Origin: Bacillus sp. 1NLA3E
GTDB lineage: Bacteria; Bacillota; Bacilli; Bacillales; Cytobacillaceae
DNA: 64,000 nucleotides
Reading direction: 5' to 3'
NCBI RefSeq assembly: GCF_000242895.2
Contig: NC_021171.1
Coordinates: 4,436,001-4,500,000 of the forward strand
This document shows, piece after piece, positions 52,064 through 60,925 of this stretch. A model generated the notes under the pieces. That model was not told the DNA's origin, did no database searches, and saw only the letters and a list, made by a program, of their open reading frames with translations. The position numbers were made by a program, and so were the translations under genes. Position 1 is the stretch's first letter. Every line of letters starts with the position of its first letter.

Positions 52064-52909
52064 TTATTTAGCTGCTGGTTGATTTTTAATAGCTGTCTCC
52101 ATAATTTTTTGACGTTCTTCTTCTGATATTCCTGCTAAGATTTTATTGATTTTTTCAGTCAATTTACTACCTTTCGCCACACCCACTGCGATTGCTGTGT
52201 CACCATCTGATGTTTTAAATCCTTCTGACAGTTCTACCATGGCAAAATGATCGTTCGCAGAAGAAGCGCTAATACCTTCAGGACGTTCCGATACGTATCC
52301 ATCAATTACACCTGATTCCAGAGCAACTCGCATTGCTGGGAAGTTATCCATAGCTGGCTGTTTTTTTACACCTTTGATTTGGTCGATTACTGAATAGTGG
52401 AATGTATTCAATTGTGCCGATATTTTTGCTCCACTAAAATCTTGAATGGATTTCGCATCCTCATATTTTCCACCTTTTTTAACCACGATAACTAAATCTG
52501 ATTTATAGTAGTTGTCTGAGAAATCGATTGTCTTTTTACGCTCTGCTGTTGGAGACATCCCTGCAATAATTCCATCGATTTTTCCAGAAGTTAATGAAGG
52601 AACAAGGCCATCCCATTCAGTTTTGACAATCACTAATTTTTTTCCTAAACCATCAGCAATTTTTTTAGCGATTTCAACATCATATCCGCCTGCAAATTCC
52701 GCATTGCCATCAATTTTCACACCGCCATCGGAATCGCCATTTTGAGTCCAGTTGAATGGGGCATATCCAGCTTCGAGACCTACTTTAAAAGTGTCATCTT
52801 CTTTTGAAGATCCATCCGCTTTTTCTGAACTACTACTTTTTCCACAACCCGATAATAGAATAATAGCTGCCAAAGACATAGCTATTAAAATAGATAATTT
52901 TTTCATCAT
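52064..52909 (-). CDS. Amino-acid (probably lysine) binding lipoprotein
   Basis: A 281-aa type II binding protein. The signal ends in the lipobox LLSGC (Cys at about 22). The mature part has FKVGLEAGYAPFNW, GGYDVEIAKKIADGLG and the GIIAGMSPTAERKKTIDFS segment that marks amino-acid binders. GAGAGGAATC precedes the first of two ATGs (52909). It is the first gene after the lysine riboswitch, the level at which uptake is switched. Lysine is inferred from the riboswitch, not from binding residues. Confidence 0.9.
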   Translation of the reverse strand: MMKKLSILIAMSLAAIILLSGCGKSSSSEKADGSSKEDDTFKVGLEAGYAPFNWTQNGDSDGGVKIDGNAEFAGGYDVEIAKKIADGLGKKLVIVKTEWDGLVPSLTSGKIDGIIAGMSPTAERKKTIDFSDNYYKSDLVIVVKKGGKYEDAKSIQDFSGAKISAQLNTFHYSVIDQIKGVKKQPAMDNFPAMRVALESGVIDGYVSERPEGISASSANDHFAMVELSEGFKTSDGDTAIAVGVAKGSKLTEKINKILAGISEEERQKIMETAIKNQPAAK

Positions 52910-52991
52910 AATGATTCCTCTCCCTTTGATTATAAATTTTATAGTTTTCTGAACCTTAACACTTATTCATTTTTTAGGTATTTTACTCAAC

Positions 52992-53019
52992 AAAAAAAGA
53001 CCTGAGCGATGAACTCAGG
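52992..53019 (-). terminator. Riboswitch-controlled terminator
   Basis: CCTGAG / CTCAGG hairpin followed on the minus strand by TCTTTTTTT. It is located between the lysine aptamer and the binding-protein gene, where lysine binding would promote termination. Confidence 0.85.
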
Positions 53020-53061
53020 CCTTATATGCATAAGGAACCCTAAATCCTCTTTTTTCCCAAA

Positions 53062-53236
53062 TGAGATAGCACAACTCAATAAACCGGGAAGTTTATTGAG
53101 ACAGTTCTACAGCTCTTAACTGCAGACCCAGCAAGTAATACTGAGATATTACAAGCTTCGGCGACATTTCCTTCTCCTTAGTATCAAAGTCTCTCAGACT
53201 CCACTAAAAACTGTTAAATATCGCGCCTCTACCTCA
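53062..53236 (-). promoter_or_regulatory. Lysine riboswitch (L-box)
   Basis: On the minus strand P1 forms from TGAGGTAG (53229-53236) and CTATCTCA (53062-53069). Conserved L-box blocks follow in order: AGAGGCGCGA, then AAGGAGAAGG, GCCGAAGCTT, GCTGGGTCTGCAG and ACTGTC. This matches the lysine aptamer that controls lysC and lysine transporters in Bacillus. A terminator lies 43 bases downstream. Confidence 0.92.
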
Positions 53237-53276
53237 CATGTTAAAAGTGAGGTCTATTAAGTTATTATTTTAATAT

Positions 53277-53305
53277 ATCTTAAAATAACAAATAGGATCT
53301 GTCAA
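53277..53305 (-). promoter_or_regulatory. Promoter of the lysine-type transporter operon
   Basis: On the minus strand TTGACA (53300-53305) and TAAGAT (53277-53282), spacer 17, about 35 bases before the aptamer. Confidence 0.75.
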
Positions 53306-53369
53306 GGGGGAGCGGGGGTGTCAAGAGGGACGGTTCTTATAGGGGACAATCGGAAGTTTTGCGCGCAAA

Positions 53370-53407
53370 AAGGCACAACTAGTGATTTGATTACCTAGTT
53401 GTGCCTT
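53370..53407 (-). terminator. Terminator of the mnx operon
   Basis: AAGGCACAACTAG pairs perfectly with CTAGTTGTGCCTT (13 bp), loop of 12, then TTTTT on the minus strand. It follows the last mnx gene by 23 bases. A GGGACGGTTCT motif (53327-53337), like the end of the 44137 element, lies nearby. Confidence 0.9.
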
Positions 53408-53429
53408 ACCTTTATCTTACGCAAAAGAT

Positions 53430-54230
53430 CTAACCGCAAAATTTTTGATTGCCAAGAAGAATGAAGTCGCGGTCCCTGTTAAACAGACACCGAATCAAAC
53501 ATGCTTTCGCAAAAGGAATTTGTTCCATTTCCTCTTTGTTTAAAAGGTGCAAGAAGTTTTCATCCGCATTCAATAATTGGCCAGAAATTGCCTCGCTCTT
53601 ATCCTCAACCATTACTTCCACCTGACATCCGACAAATTGAAAAAGCATTAGATGGATAGGGATGCCAAAGAAAAGATTAACTAGTTCTGGTTCACCAGAA
53701 ACAAATTCACCAAAATGGAGAACGAGCTCCCTCTTGAGCTGGCGATTCAAATGGATGAGTTCCTGTTGATGTTTTTTCTCTGTGTTGCATTCCTCATATT
53801 GCAAGGAGTCGATTTTATTAAATAGGATGAACACCCTTTTTCCCACTGTATTCAACTTAATAAAGTTCTTTCCAGCTGTTACAAGTGTCCCTACCTCTTC
53901 AATTTGCTTTTCCTGACAGTAGACCTTTACACGGATTAAAATATCCCTCAAATCTAGTAAATGTAATTGCAATTGCCGTTGATTATTTGGGTTACGCTCA
54001 TTGCTTAATGAACGAAGTAAATGATTGGCAACCTCGATACATTCCTGTAATTCATCGAGTTCTGCTGGCGGCAATGGACTGTTCGGTGATCGAAATCGTG
54101 GAGTAGGAATCTTTTCAGGGCATGGATGTAAGGGAGGACATGAACATGATTGATCATGATCAAGTTTTCCGTCACATTCACATGCTTCCAATTGACTTTC
54201 CTTATAGTCTTGATCTTCATGTTCCTTCAT
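53430..54230 (-). CDS. Cys/His-rich mnx-operon protein, paralogue of the first gene
   Basis: A 266-aa protein. The first 45 residues are rich in Cys and His (ACECDGKLDHDQSCSCPPLHPC), a likely copper or manganese handling segment. The rest contains two beta-rich modules of DUF2642/Sm-like type (VGTLVTAGKNFIKLNTVGKRVFI near 120; AISGQLLNADENFLHLLN near 220). The latter half aligns with the gene at 58711-59442, so the operon is flanked by paralogues. It overlaps the oxidase gene by 14 bases, hence coupled translation. I do not know an exact homologue; a coat or copper-delivery role is inferred from context. Confidence 0.75.
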   Translation of the reverse strand: MKEHEDQDYKESQLEACECDGKLDHDQSCSCPPLHPCPEKIPTPRFRSPNSPLPPAELDELQECIEVANHLLRSLSNERNPNNQRQLQLHLLDLRDILIRVKVYCQEKQIEEVGTLVTAGKNFIKLNTVGKRVFILFNKIDSLQYEECNTEKKHQQELIHLNRQLKRELVLHFGEFVSGEPELVNLFFGIPIHLMLFQFVGCQVEVMVEDKSEAISGQLLNADENFLHLLNKEEMEQIPFAKACLIRCLFNRDRDFILLGNQKFCG

Positions 54231-57200
54231 TTAAGTTATCCTCCTTTACCTCTTTTCTTCCATAAGAACTTCTCTCATCCAATGGAGCCAAATAAGGGAT
54301 TCTTTCCCCTAAAACCCTCATGATCCCCCATAATCCAAGTTCGATATCCCAACGGATGTTGCCAGAACGATAGAGGTAATCACCAGGACTTTGACAATAA
54401 CCGCCGGCACCATAAAATAATTCAAAATCATCATTAGACCCAGGGACATTCTGTCCACTAATCGAAATAACGGAGGAATTTACATCATCACTGCTTTTTA
54501 ACCACTTATGGCCATGAATCGTAAAAGCGTGACCTCTCGCCCGGTCTGCTGGTGTAACAAAGCGAAATGTAACAGGATCGCCGGCATAAGCAATAAATAG
54601 TGGGGTAGCAGGATCGCCATGGACCTTAGAGCTGAATACTTTTGATATATCGTTAGGACTAGTTAATCGGTGACTAAACCGTTCAGCACGATAATTGAAG
54701 CCTCTTGACCCCTGATTCTCGAAGTCCTCCAATGGGTCCTCCCTTTCGACAAAAAGTGGTTCTGGGTCAATAATCAGATTTCCGTTCTTAGCAACAAGCC
54801 GGACGCCATCATGCATAAGAAGAGCAAACTCACGAGTTTCAGGCAGCAATGGGTTGGAAATAATGACTTGATTCCCCGTTGCACATTCCTCACGGCTCAG
54901 TCGATCTAAATAGGTTGAACCTCGAGCCTCAATAATCAACATTCCAAAAGCTCCGTGATGCCGGTGGTTACGGATATCTGCCATATCACAAAGGTTCACC
55001 GCTCCTACTTCTTGATCAGCATACCAGCGATAAGTAATGCTTTCGCCAGGCCCAATGGTTTGGTCATAGTTAAAGCCTACGGTTGCTCCGTCGGAGGTTC
55101 TTACATCGTAAGCGAGCAATTGCGGATGCAGTGATATCCGATTCGATGCCGGTAATGGAACCTCAACCGGAACGGCTGGGTAACCATGAATGTCATCATG
55201 TTCATGATGACATGTGCCAGTTATTTCATTCGTCAAAGTCACTTCAATCCATTCACCAACATTAGCACGGAGAATCAATGGTTCAGGATTTAAGTCACCA
55301 CATAGAATCATAGGAACATCGTCTTTCAATACAAAGACAATTCCAAATGGATCATGATCTCCCTGATCGTTGTATTTGATATCAGTATTGATGGCAGCAA
55401 CCTCAAACTTTCTGACATGTGCATGGGCAGGACAAGGATTCCCCGGAACCGGTGCTTTAGGCGGTTTTTTCCCAGTTGGACATGGTAATGGATGCTTTCG
55501 TTCCGGCGGACATTCCCGATCAGGCAAGGGTAAAAGATGAGAAACCCTTTCTTCATATGTCCGGATAATACCCCAAAGGCCAAGCCAAATATCATCCAAA
55601 GCACCATAGTGGTAAAGCATATCAAAATCCCCTTCCCCTTCAATATTAAATTCAAGGGTGAATGCTTCAGAAATTCCAATATGCTTTTCTTGTACGAGCT
55701 CTGAATCTAAATCCTGCCGTTCATTATGCCAGCGCTGTCGATGGAGATTAAAACTATGGGACTCTTCATGAGCACCTTGGAAGAGACGAATTCTTACCGG
55801 ATCGCCATTATACGTTTCAAGCAATGGAGTTACAGGATCGCCATGGACCCAAGAACTAAAGACATAGGCCGGATCACAATCAGGTTCCCTCAAGCGGAAC
55901 TGGATCGGTTCATTTCGATAATTAATACCCATCACACCAGGGTCTTCCGGTGAACCAGGAAAAGGAGGAGGATTTAAGGGGTTGCCATTTTCGTCAAAAA
56001 GCAGCCCAAAATCATGAACGAATAAGGTGAATTCCCGGAAATCTGGGATGAGCGGATTCGTAATAACGGCTTGAGTACCAGATCTAATTTCTTTTCCTGT
56101 GAAGGGATCCAAATATTTAGACCCTCTGGCTTGTATATTAATTCCCGCAAAAATTCCGTGCTGCTGATGCTCGTTGGCAAATAAATGATCATGCCAGAAC
56201 GTGTTTTTTAATTCCACATCGGCAAACCATTGATACTCCATGGTTTCACCGGGTAAAATCCCCGAATCATAATTCCAGCCAACATTGGCCCCATCTGCGA
56301 CGAGAGGATCGAATTTTACAAAGTGAACATGCATCCCTGCTTCATAGGTCCGATTAATTAATTGGAAGGCATTTCCTCCAAGTACTTCGGGGAGCTTGTT
56401 TGTATAGCGAAAACGAATACAGTCTCCTGCATTGGCACGGATAATTAACGGCTCAGGCTCCTTTCTTCCTGCCAGTACATCCGCTTCATCTTCAGCTAAT
56501 ACATATAACCTTCCTTCTGGATCATGCCACCCTTGTTTGTTATAAACAAGCGGCATTTGGATGACGCAGACGTTATATTCCCGGACAGGATTTACCCCCT
56601 CCTTGACAGGATTCGTAAAAACCGCACCTGGACGCGCATTCGGGGCAAAATGATTTCGCTCAATAATGGTAGGCTCTCTTCCATTTTCAATTCCGAGTGG
56701 CGGCCGAGGCGCCTTAAATCCAACAATCCCGGGGATAAAGTTAGGAAAACCAGGCTTATGAGGGGTTGGTCTTGGCGGTAAAGGCCTGTCTGGCAGTGGA
56801 TTTAATGCCTTAATAGGTACCCCATTAGGATAACATTGGCTTCCATCCTGGAGGGTATCAAAGTTACGTTGAATTCCCCACATCCCTTCTCCAAAATGAG
56901 GATAAAGGTGGCAGTGGATGATGGCATCTCCAATAGCCTCCTGCAGGCTGCCGGCACCATATAAAGGACTGACGGTATAGTTATTTTGTGGGGAAATCGC
57001 CTGTGCATCGATAATTTCAGACTCCTGATCATTCGGTTCAAATAACCATTGATGGACATGGTAGTGAAAAACATGAGTTTCCTTCACGGCAGCATGAATA
57101 AGTCTTATTTTTATCGGATCACCTAGATAGGCCCTTAATATTGGAGTATCAGGGTCCCCAAACACCCACGAATCATGATGAACTTCTTCACCTTCGCAAT

Positions 57201-57912
57201 CCGGACAAACAACACCCTCGCGAATGAGCCGCATCCGGTTTCTCATCGGTTCGGAACGATAATTAATACTATGCGTCGCTTCCGGCTGCAGCGTGTGAGG
57301 ACTAATTGGTTTTTCACCAATTAAGTCGTGGACTTCCATTTCATCATGGAAAAACCAGCCAAACTCGCGAAAGGAAGGAAGAAGTGGATTATGGATATCA
57401 GCAAAAACCCCGCTATTAATTGGTTTTCCCGTTTCAGGATCCGTCCACCACGAGCCCCTGGGTTCTGCAATTAAAGCACCAAATAAGCCATGAACATTAC
57501 TCCCTATTTCACTCGATAATGTATTCCCTAAATCTGAAAAAAGATGAATTCCCTCTTCCTGCAAAGTCCAGCAATAATTAATGCTTTTTCCAGGTTCTAC
57601 AGTCGTGTCCGGATTCAGTCCAACAAAAGCACCATCCGAAGTAAACACATCGTACTCGGCATTTTGAATATGCATCGAAACCGGAAAGGAAAGTTGGTTT
57701 TCAAATAAAATTTCAATATGATCTCCTACATTACCGCGAATGACCAAAGGCTGAACAAGATCAACAGGACTGAAAGGATGTTTAGCAACTAAGGTCCTCA
57801 CGCAATCTTCATTTTCTTTTAAAACATACATCATCCCATCCGGATCATGCTCGCCGAACTTATTGATTACGATTCGAATGGGTATTGCTACCACATGGTA
57901 CCGCCTTTTCAA
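54217..57912 (-). CDS. mnxG: MnxG-like manganese-oxidising multicopper oxidase
   Basis: A 1231-aa multicopper oxidase, the size of MnxG (about 1217 aa) of marine Bacillus SG-1, built of about six cupredoxin domains. Copper-site motifs: HYHVHQW (283-289), HCHLYPHFGEGM with the type 1 Cys (333-344), GMHVHF (526-531) and WHDHLFANEHQQHG (573-586). The order, with the HCH motif before the HVH/WHDH pair, is permuted compared with laccases. MnxG oxidises Mn(II) to Mn(IV) oxide on the spore surface. The start is TTG 57912, inside TTGA of the preceding stop, after AGGTGGGAG. C-terminal cupredoxin domains keep further His motifs (FTIHGHKW). Confidence 0.88.
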   Translation of the reverse strand: MKRRYHVVAIPIRIVINKFGEHDPDGMMYVLKENEDCVRTLVAKHPFSPVDLVQPLVIRGNVGDHIEILFENQLSFPVSMHIQNAEYDVFTSDGAFVGLNPDTTVEPGKSINYCWTLQEEGIHLFSDLGNTLSSEIGSNVHGLFGALIAEPRGSWWTDPETGKPINSGVFADIHNPLLPSFREFGWFFHDEMEVHDLIGEKPISPHTLQPEATHSINYRSEPMRNRMRLIREGVVCPDCEGEEVHHDSWVFGDPDTPILRAYLGDPIKIRLIHAAVKETHVFHYHVHQWLFEPNDQESEIIDAQAISPQNNYTVSPLYGAGSLQEAIGDAIIHCHLYPHFGEGMWGIQRNFDTLQDGSQCYPNGVPIKALNPLPDRPLPPRPTPHKPGFPNFIPGIVGFKAPRPPLGIENGREPTIIERNHFAPNARPGAVFTNPVKEGVNPVREYNVCVIQMPLVYNKQGWHDPEGRLYVLAEDEADVLAGRKEPEPLIIRANAGDCIRFRYTNKLPEVLGGNAFQLINRTYEAGMHVHFVKFDPLVADGANVGWNYDSGILPGETMEYQWFADVELKNTFWHDHLFANEHQQHGIFAGINIQARGSKYLDPFTGKEIRSGTQAVITNPLIPDFREFTLFVHDFGLLFDENGNPLNPPPFPGSPEDPGVMGINYRNEPIQFRLREPDCDPAYVFSSWVHGDPVTPLLETYNGDPVRIRLFQGAHEESHSFNLHRQRWHNERQDLDSELVQEKHIGISEAFTLEFNIEGEGDFDMLYHYGALDDIWLGLWGIIRTYEERVSHLLPLPDRECPPERKHPLPCPTGKKPPKAPVPGNPCPAHAHVRKFEVAAINTDIKYNDQGDHDPFGIVFVLKDDVPMILCGDLNPEPLILRANVGEWIEVTLTNEITGTCHHEHDDIHGYPAVPVEVPLPASNRISLHPQLLAYDVRTSDGATVGFNYDQTIGPGESITYRWYADQEVGAVNLCDMADIRNHRHHGAFGMLIIEARGSTYLDRLSREECATGNQVIISNPLLPETREFALLMHDGVRLVAKNGNLIIDPEPLFVEREDPLEDFENQGSRGFNYRAERFSHRLTSPNDISKVFSSKVHGDPATPLFIAYAGDPVTFRFVTPADRARGHAFTIHGHKWLKSSDDVNSSVISISGQNVPGSNDDFELFYGAGGYCQSPGDYLYRSGNIRWDIELGLWGIMRVLGERIPYLAPLDERSSYGRKEVKEDNLNEGT

Positions 57913-58226
57913 TAGTCTCCCACCTTCCGTATATCAGGAATTGGAATGTCATCATTTTCAATATAAAAGACTTCAATATCATCAATGTGAACTCTAAAAA
58001 CTTCCCCATCCAATTCAAAAACGTTGGTCACTTCCGCTTTAATCAATAAGTAATCACTAATAACATTTTTAATTCTTCCAATAATTAAAAAAGGATATTG
58101 ACCTAACAATATCAGGGCTCTTTTGTCTTTATTCTCGGCAAATTCTTCGCTTACGGCTCTTTGCCTAATGGCATTAATATCGGCTCTGTCTATTCCTAAA
58201 TCCTTACCTAACTCATCCTTATTCAT
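57909..58226 (-). CDS. mnxF: MnxF-like small subunit
   Basis: A 105-aa protein upstream of and overlapping the oxidase gene by 4 bases. The second half (GQYPFLIIGRIKNVISDYLLIKAEVT ... VFRVHIDDIEVFYIEND) has an Sm-like beta pattern. In Bacillus SG-1 the small proteins MnxE and MnxF form a ring-like complex with MnxG (MnxEFG); position, size and coupling here fit MnxF. GAGGTGATTAT precedes ATG 58226. The C-terminus is acidic (ENDDIPIPD) and could bind metal. The name rests on synteny more than on sequence memory. Confidence 0.75.
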   Translation of the reverse strand: MNKDELGKDLGIDRADINAIRQRAVSEEFAENKDKRALILLGQYPFLIIGRIKNVISDYLLIKAEVTNVFELDGEVFRVHIDDIEVFYIENDDIPIPDIRKVGDY

Positions 58227-58251
58227 ATAATCACCTCATTCGTTGTTTCTG

Positions 58252-58539
58252 TTAAACAATTGGAAGTCTAGTAGAACTGTCAAACGGGGTAAATAAAGCA
58301 ATGTGCTCCATTGGAAAGTTTAATGGTGTAGGGAATCGAAAAAACGGAGCATTATGCATCTTGATAATCGCAGGATCTAAGGTAATGTAACCATTGGTAA
58401 CTTTAGTTACCTTCCCAGTAAAGATTGGCCGAAAGGTTTGACCAAGAATATTTAATTGGGCCACTTGAGTCACCAACAAAATTTCCTTCCCTAAGATTTT
58501 TTCAAAGGGTTCATTTTCAGGTAATAACTTTTTACTCAA
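58252..58539 (-). CDS. mnxE: MnxE-like small subunit
   Basis: A 95-aa protein with an Sm-like beta segment (ILLVTQVAQLNILGQTFRP ... GKVTKVTNGYITLDPAII) and a late His in MEHIALF. It starts with a TTG at 58539, eight bases after GGAGG. It lies 25 bases upstream of the MnxF-like gene, in the place and size range of MnxE. In the known complex MnxE and MnxF bind copper and hold MnxG. Name from synteny. Confidence 0.75.
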   Translation of the reverse strand: MSKKLLPENEPFEKILGKEILLVTQVAQLNILGQTFRPIFTGKVTKVTNGYITLDPAIIKMHNAPFFRFPTPLNFPMEHIALFTPFDSSTRLPIV

Positions 58540-58710
58540 ATGGTACTCCTCCTTTAGTTGTTATTCTATTCACTTATGACAATATATGGATATAGCGGAC
58601 AAAGTGAAAGGGCTAAACATACAAATTCCTTATTATTGTTTTTTAAACAAAAGCCGCGAAGGGGAGGGCTTTAAAAAGAGGATAATAGCTTTTATCCCTC
58701 ATATATCTGG

Positions 58711-59442
58711 TTATTTTTTATATATTTTAGACAAGGAAGATATTACCGTTGAAATGAATCGAGACTGTTTAATCAGCTGAATATGTTGAATCGATATTTT
58801 TTTCTCAGATTTCCCAGTTTTGATGGATACATTCCCGTGTTTTGCTTCGGTCAATGTACCACTAATCATCTCTGTTTCCGTAAAGACTTTCAGGCTGAAT
58901 CCTTTTCGGTAACGAAGGTTGGATTCTAATAGTTGTTCAAAAAACTGTTGTCTTAAATCCTCCTTCCCAGCCACTTCTTTTCCAAACTGCCATAACAGTT
59001 TTTTTCTTAATTCTTCATCAAAGGTAAGATGTTGATGGGAATTCGGAATATTCGGTGCTCCAAAAGGAGATTTTGTGGAATGGATGGTGGAATAGGGAAT
59101 CCAAATTCGCTGAAATAACGTTTTTAGCAGCACAAAATCCCTTCCAATGGTATAAACCTTCCCGCTTATATACTGAATGCCTTCTTTCTGTTTAGAATAA
59201 ACCTCTACCAGCCGATTGCGATGATGCTTAAAAAATTTTACCAGCATCAGGTTTTTCTTATAAAAAGGAAGACTTTTCCCCAGGTTTTGTAAATTCCCAA
59301 TGTGAATGTACTCTTGAAGCATTTTCAGTTCATATAGCGGCAGTGCACTTGCAGGCGATGTATATCCATCATCACTTTTTAATTCAGGATTGTTATGATC
59401 ATAGGACTTTTGAATGGATTTGTTGATTGGCTGACTCACCAC
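58711..59442 (-). CDS. First gene of the mnx operon; Sm-like coat-type protein
   Basis: A 243-aa basic protein with two beta modules of DUF2642/Sm-like type (YISGKVYTIGRDFVLLKTLFQRIWIPYSTI near 90 and MISGTLTEAKHGNVSIKTGKSEKKISIQHIQLI near 195). It is paralogous to the last operon gene (53430-54230), which carries an added Cys/His-rich head. GTG 59442 follows GGAGGAGAAGG, with a second GTG next to it. A sigma-K-type promoter stands just upstream. In SG-1 other small genes (mnxA-D) precede mnxE; this may be their counterpart, but I cannot match it to one. Confidence 0.7.
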   Translation of the reverse strand: MVSQPINKSIQKSYDHNNPELKSDDGYTSPASALPLYELKMLQEYIHIGNLQNLGKSLPFYKKNLMLVKFFKHHRNRLVEVYSKQKEGIQYISGKVYTIGRDFVLLKTLFQRIWIPYSTIHSTKSPFGAPNIPNSHQHLTFDEELRKKLLWQFGKEVAGKEDLRQQFFEQLLESNLRYRKGFSLKVFTETEMISGTLTEAKHGNVSIKTGKSEKKISIQHIQLIKQSRFISTVISSLSKIYKK

Positions 59443-59465
59443 CCTTCTCCTCCTTTCCTTTTTTA

Positions 59466-59492
59466 TACTTTATGAATGAATGTGCAAATGGT
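59466..59492 (-). promoter_or_regulatory. Sigma-K-like (mother-cell) promoter of the mnx operon
   Basis: On the minus strand ACC (59490-59492), 15-base spacer, then CATAAAGTA (59466-59474), which fits the sigma-K -10 consensus CATANNNTA. The predicted start lies about 17 bases before the first GTG. Late mother-cell expression agrees with a coat-located oxidase. Confidence 0.7.
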
Positions 59493-59578
59493 TATCATAG
59501 CCGTTATGTCCAGTTGCCCATTTGTGAAAAAAAGAGTCTATTAAAGCCCTATTTGCATACTTATATAAAAAAATTGAA

Positions 59579-59607
59579 AATACCGGCAGTATACTACTGC
59601 CGGTATT
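59579..59607. terminator. Perfect hairpin upstream of the mnx operon
   Basis: AATACCGGCAGTA and its complement, a 13-bp stem with a TAC loop. On the minus strand TTTTCAATTTTTTT follows, so it may block antisense transcription from entering mnx. Confidence 0.7.
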
Positions 59608-59652
59608 GTGTGCCAAAAGGCGCGTCTATTTAGTTTTAAGGGGGGAGCTCTT

Positions 59653-60060
59653 GTGACCGTTTTATTAGGACTGGTTCTTTTATCCTATTTAGTAGTGGGG
59701 GCAGCATCCTACCGTTATTTATATAAAATAAAACAAATAATTGGGTACCACTTCGGGATGAATATTGCGATGACTAGCAGTATGATTATGGGTATTGGCG
59801 TTGGAACCATTTTAGGTTATCAATTTCCTGCCTACTATACATGGATTACAATTATAACCACTATTATCGCAATATTTTTGGGTTCACTATTTGGTGCCCT
59901 TGTTGATTATCAAACATTAATAACGGGTGTTTTCAGTGGAATCATGAGTGGAATTATGGGACCAATGATTGGAGTAATGGCAGATTTAGGCTTAATCGTT
60001 TTTATTACCATTTTGGTATTCTTCACATTTGGACTGTTGTGTTTCTCAGTTCGTTCCTGA
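59653..60060 (+). CDS. Small polytopic membrane protein
   Basis: A 135-aa protein with four hydrophobic helices and Gly-rich turns (MGIGVGTILGYQF; GVFSGIMSGIMGPMIGVMADLG near 95-115). GTG 59653 is chosen as AAGGGGGGAG lies six bases upstream; an ATG 15 codons earlier has no site and encodes a hydrophilic stretch. It is divergent from the mnx operon and convergent with the His-rich gene. The Met/Gly-rich helices could pass metal ions or gas, but that is speculation. Family unknown to me. Confidence 0.7.
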   Translation: MTVLLGLVLLSYLVVGAASYRYLYKIKQIIGYHFGMNIAMTSSMIMGIGVGTILGYQFPAYYTWITIITTIIAIFLGSLFGALVDYQTLITGVFSGIMSGIMGPMIGVMADLGLIVFITILVFFTFGLLCFSVRS

Positions 60061-60095
60061 CCGTCACAGCTCTGTTTCTTTTGTATAATTTTCAA

Positions 60096-60626
60096 TCAAT
60101 CACTACTTCTGCTTTCTTCTTGGTCGGGGGGATGTTTGCGGTCATCGCAGTCGTGATGCTTCAACATCTGGAAATTTAAGTTATCAGTTAATCCTGCTAA
60201 CCTTAGACGAAAATGGTTATTAAAACAATGCTTTCTTGGGAATGTAAAAGGAATATGACAACATCCCTTACTTATAAAGCCCTGTTGATGATAACAGCTT
60301 CTATCATGACCATGCTGATCATGTCGATCATAACTGTTATGGCTGCATCCGCAATTACAAAAATGACGATAGTTATGTGTACTATAAAAATCATCGATAT
60401 GATGATGTTGTTTATTATCCCATTTATTTTTCCGCCGATTTCTGTCACTGCTCCCAGTGATTTCTTCTTGATCATGTTCATGAGGTTTAAAGTCTTTCAT
60501 TTTATCCAAAAAATCCAAGAGCAGATTTGATGAATTAGAACTGGAATTCAATCTCACTCTATTTTCTCCTATAAATTGATTGATTATTATTGTCAGTCCC
60601 TCTGTTTCTTTTGAAGAATTACTCAT
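60096..60626 (-). CDS. His/Cys-rich spore-coat-like protein
   Basis: A 176-aa protein. The middle (about 48-120) is dense in His, Asp and Cys (KQHHHIDDFYSTHNYRHFCN, CGCSHNSYDRHDQHGHDRSC), a probable metal-binding tract. A folded-looking C-terminal part (FTFPRKHCFNNHFRLRLAGL) resembles Bacillus coat protein modules, and the end is again charged. The start ATG 60626 has GGGAG upstream. A CATATCTTA block (60657-60665, minus strand) fits a sigma-K -10. Close to the mnx operon on the same strand, it may supply or hold metal at the spore surface. No exact family recognised. Confidence 0.7.
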   Translation of the reverse strand: MSNSSKETEGLTIIINQFIGENRVRLNSSSNSSNLLLDFLDKMKDFKPHEHDQEEITGSSDRNRRKNKWDNKQHHHIDDFYSTHNYRHFCNCGCSHNSYDRHDQHGHDRSCYHQQGFISKGCCHIPFTFPRKHCFNNHFRLRLAGLTDNLNFQMLKHHDCDDRKHPPDQEESRSSD

Positions 60627-60925
60627 TTTATCACTCCCTATTTAATCATCTCTGAATAAGATATGAAATGATGAAATGTGATGAAATGGACAAACATACA
60701 TGAGCTAGCCCTAATTCTTCTCGTGGTTTATTTTTTTACATTTATTAACAAAATTAAAACCACATGAAACATTCTATAGTTGAACTACTCAACACTTCCA
60801 GCTAAAGAAAAGAAGTAATCCATCTTGCTATAAGCCTGATGTCACCCAAATTTTCACAAAACCGCTATAAACAACCCTTGCTCTTTGGCTCTCTTCTTCC
60901 TATATAAAAAGTAAAAGGGGGCTGC

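Noticed and set aside
58586-58780. A 64-codon plus-strand frame inside the mnx operon
   Set aside because: Antisense to the first mnx gene and its downstream gap; no ribosome site.
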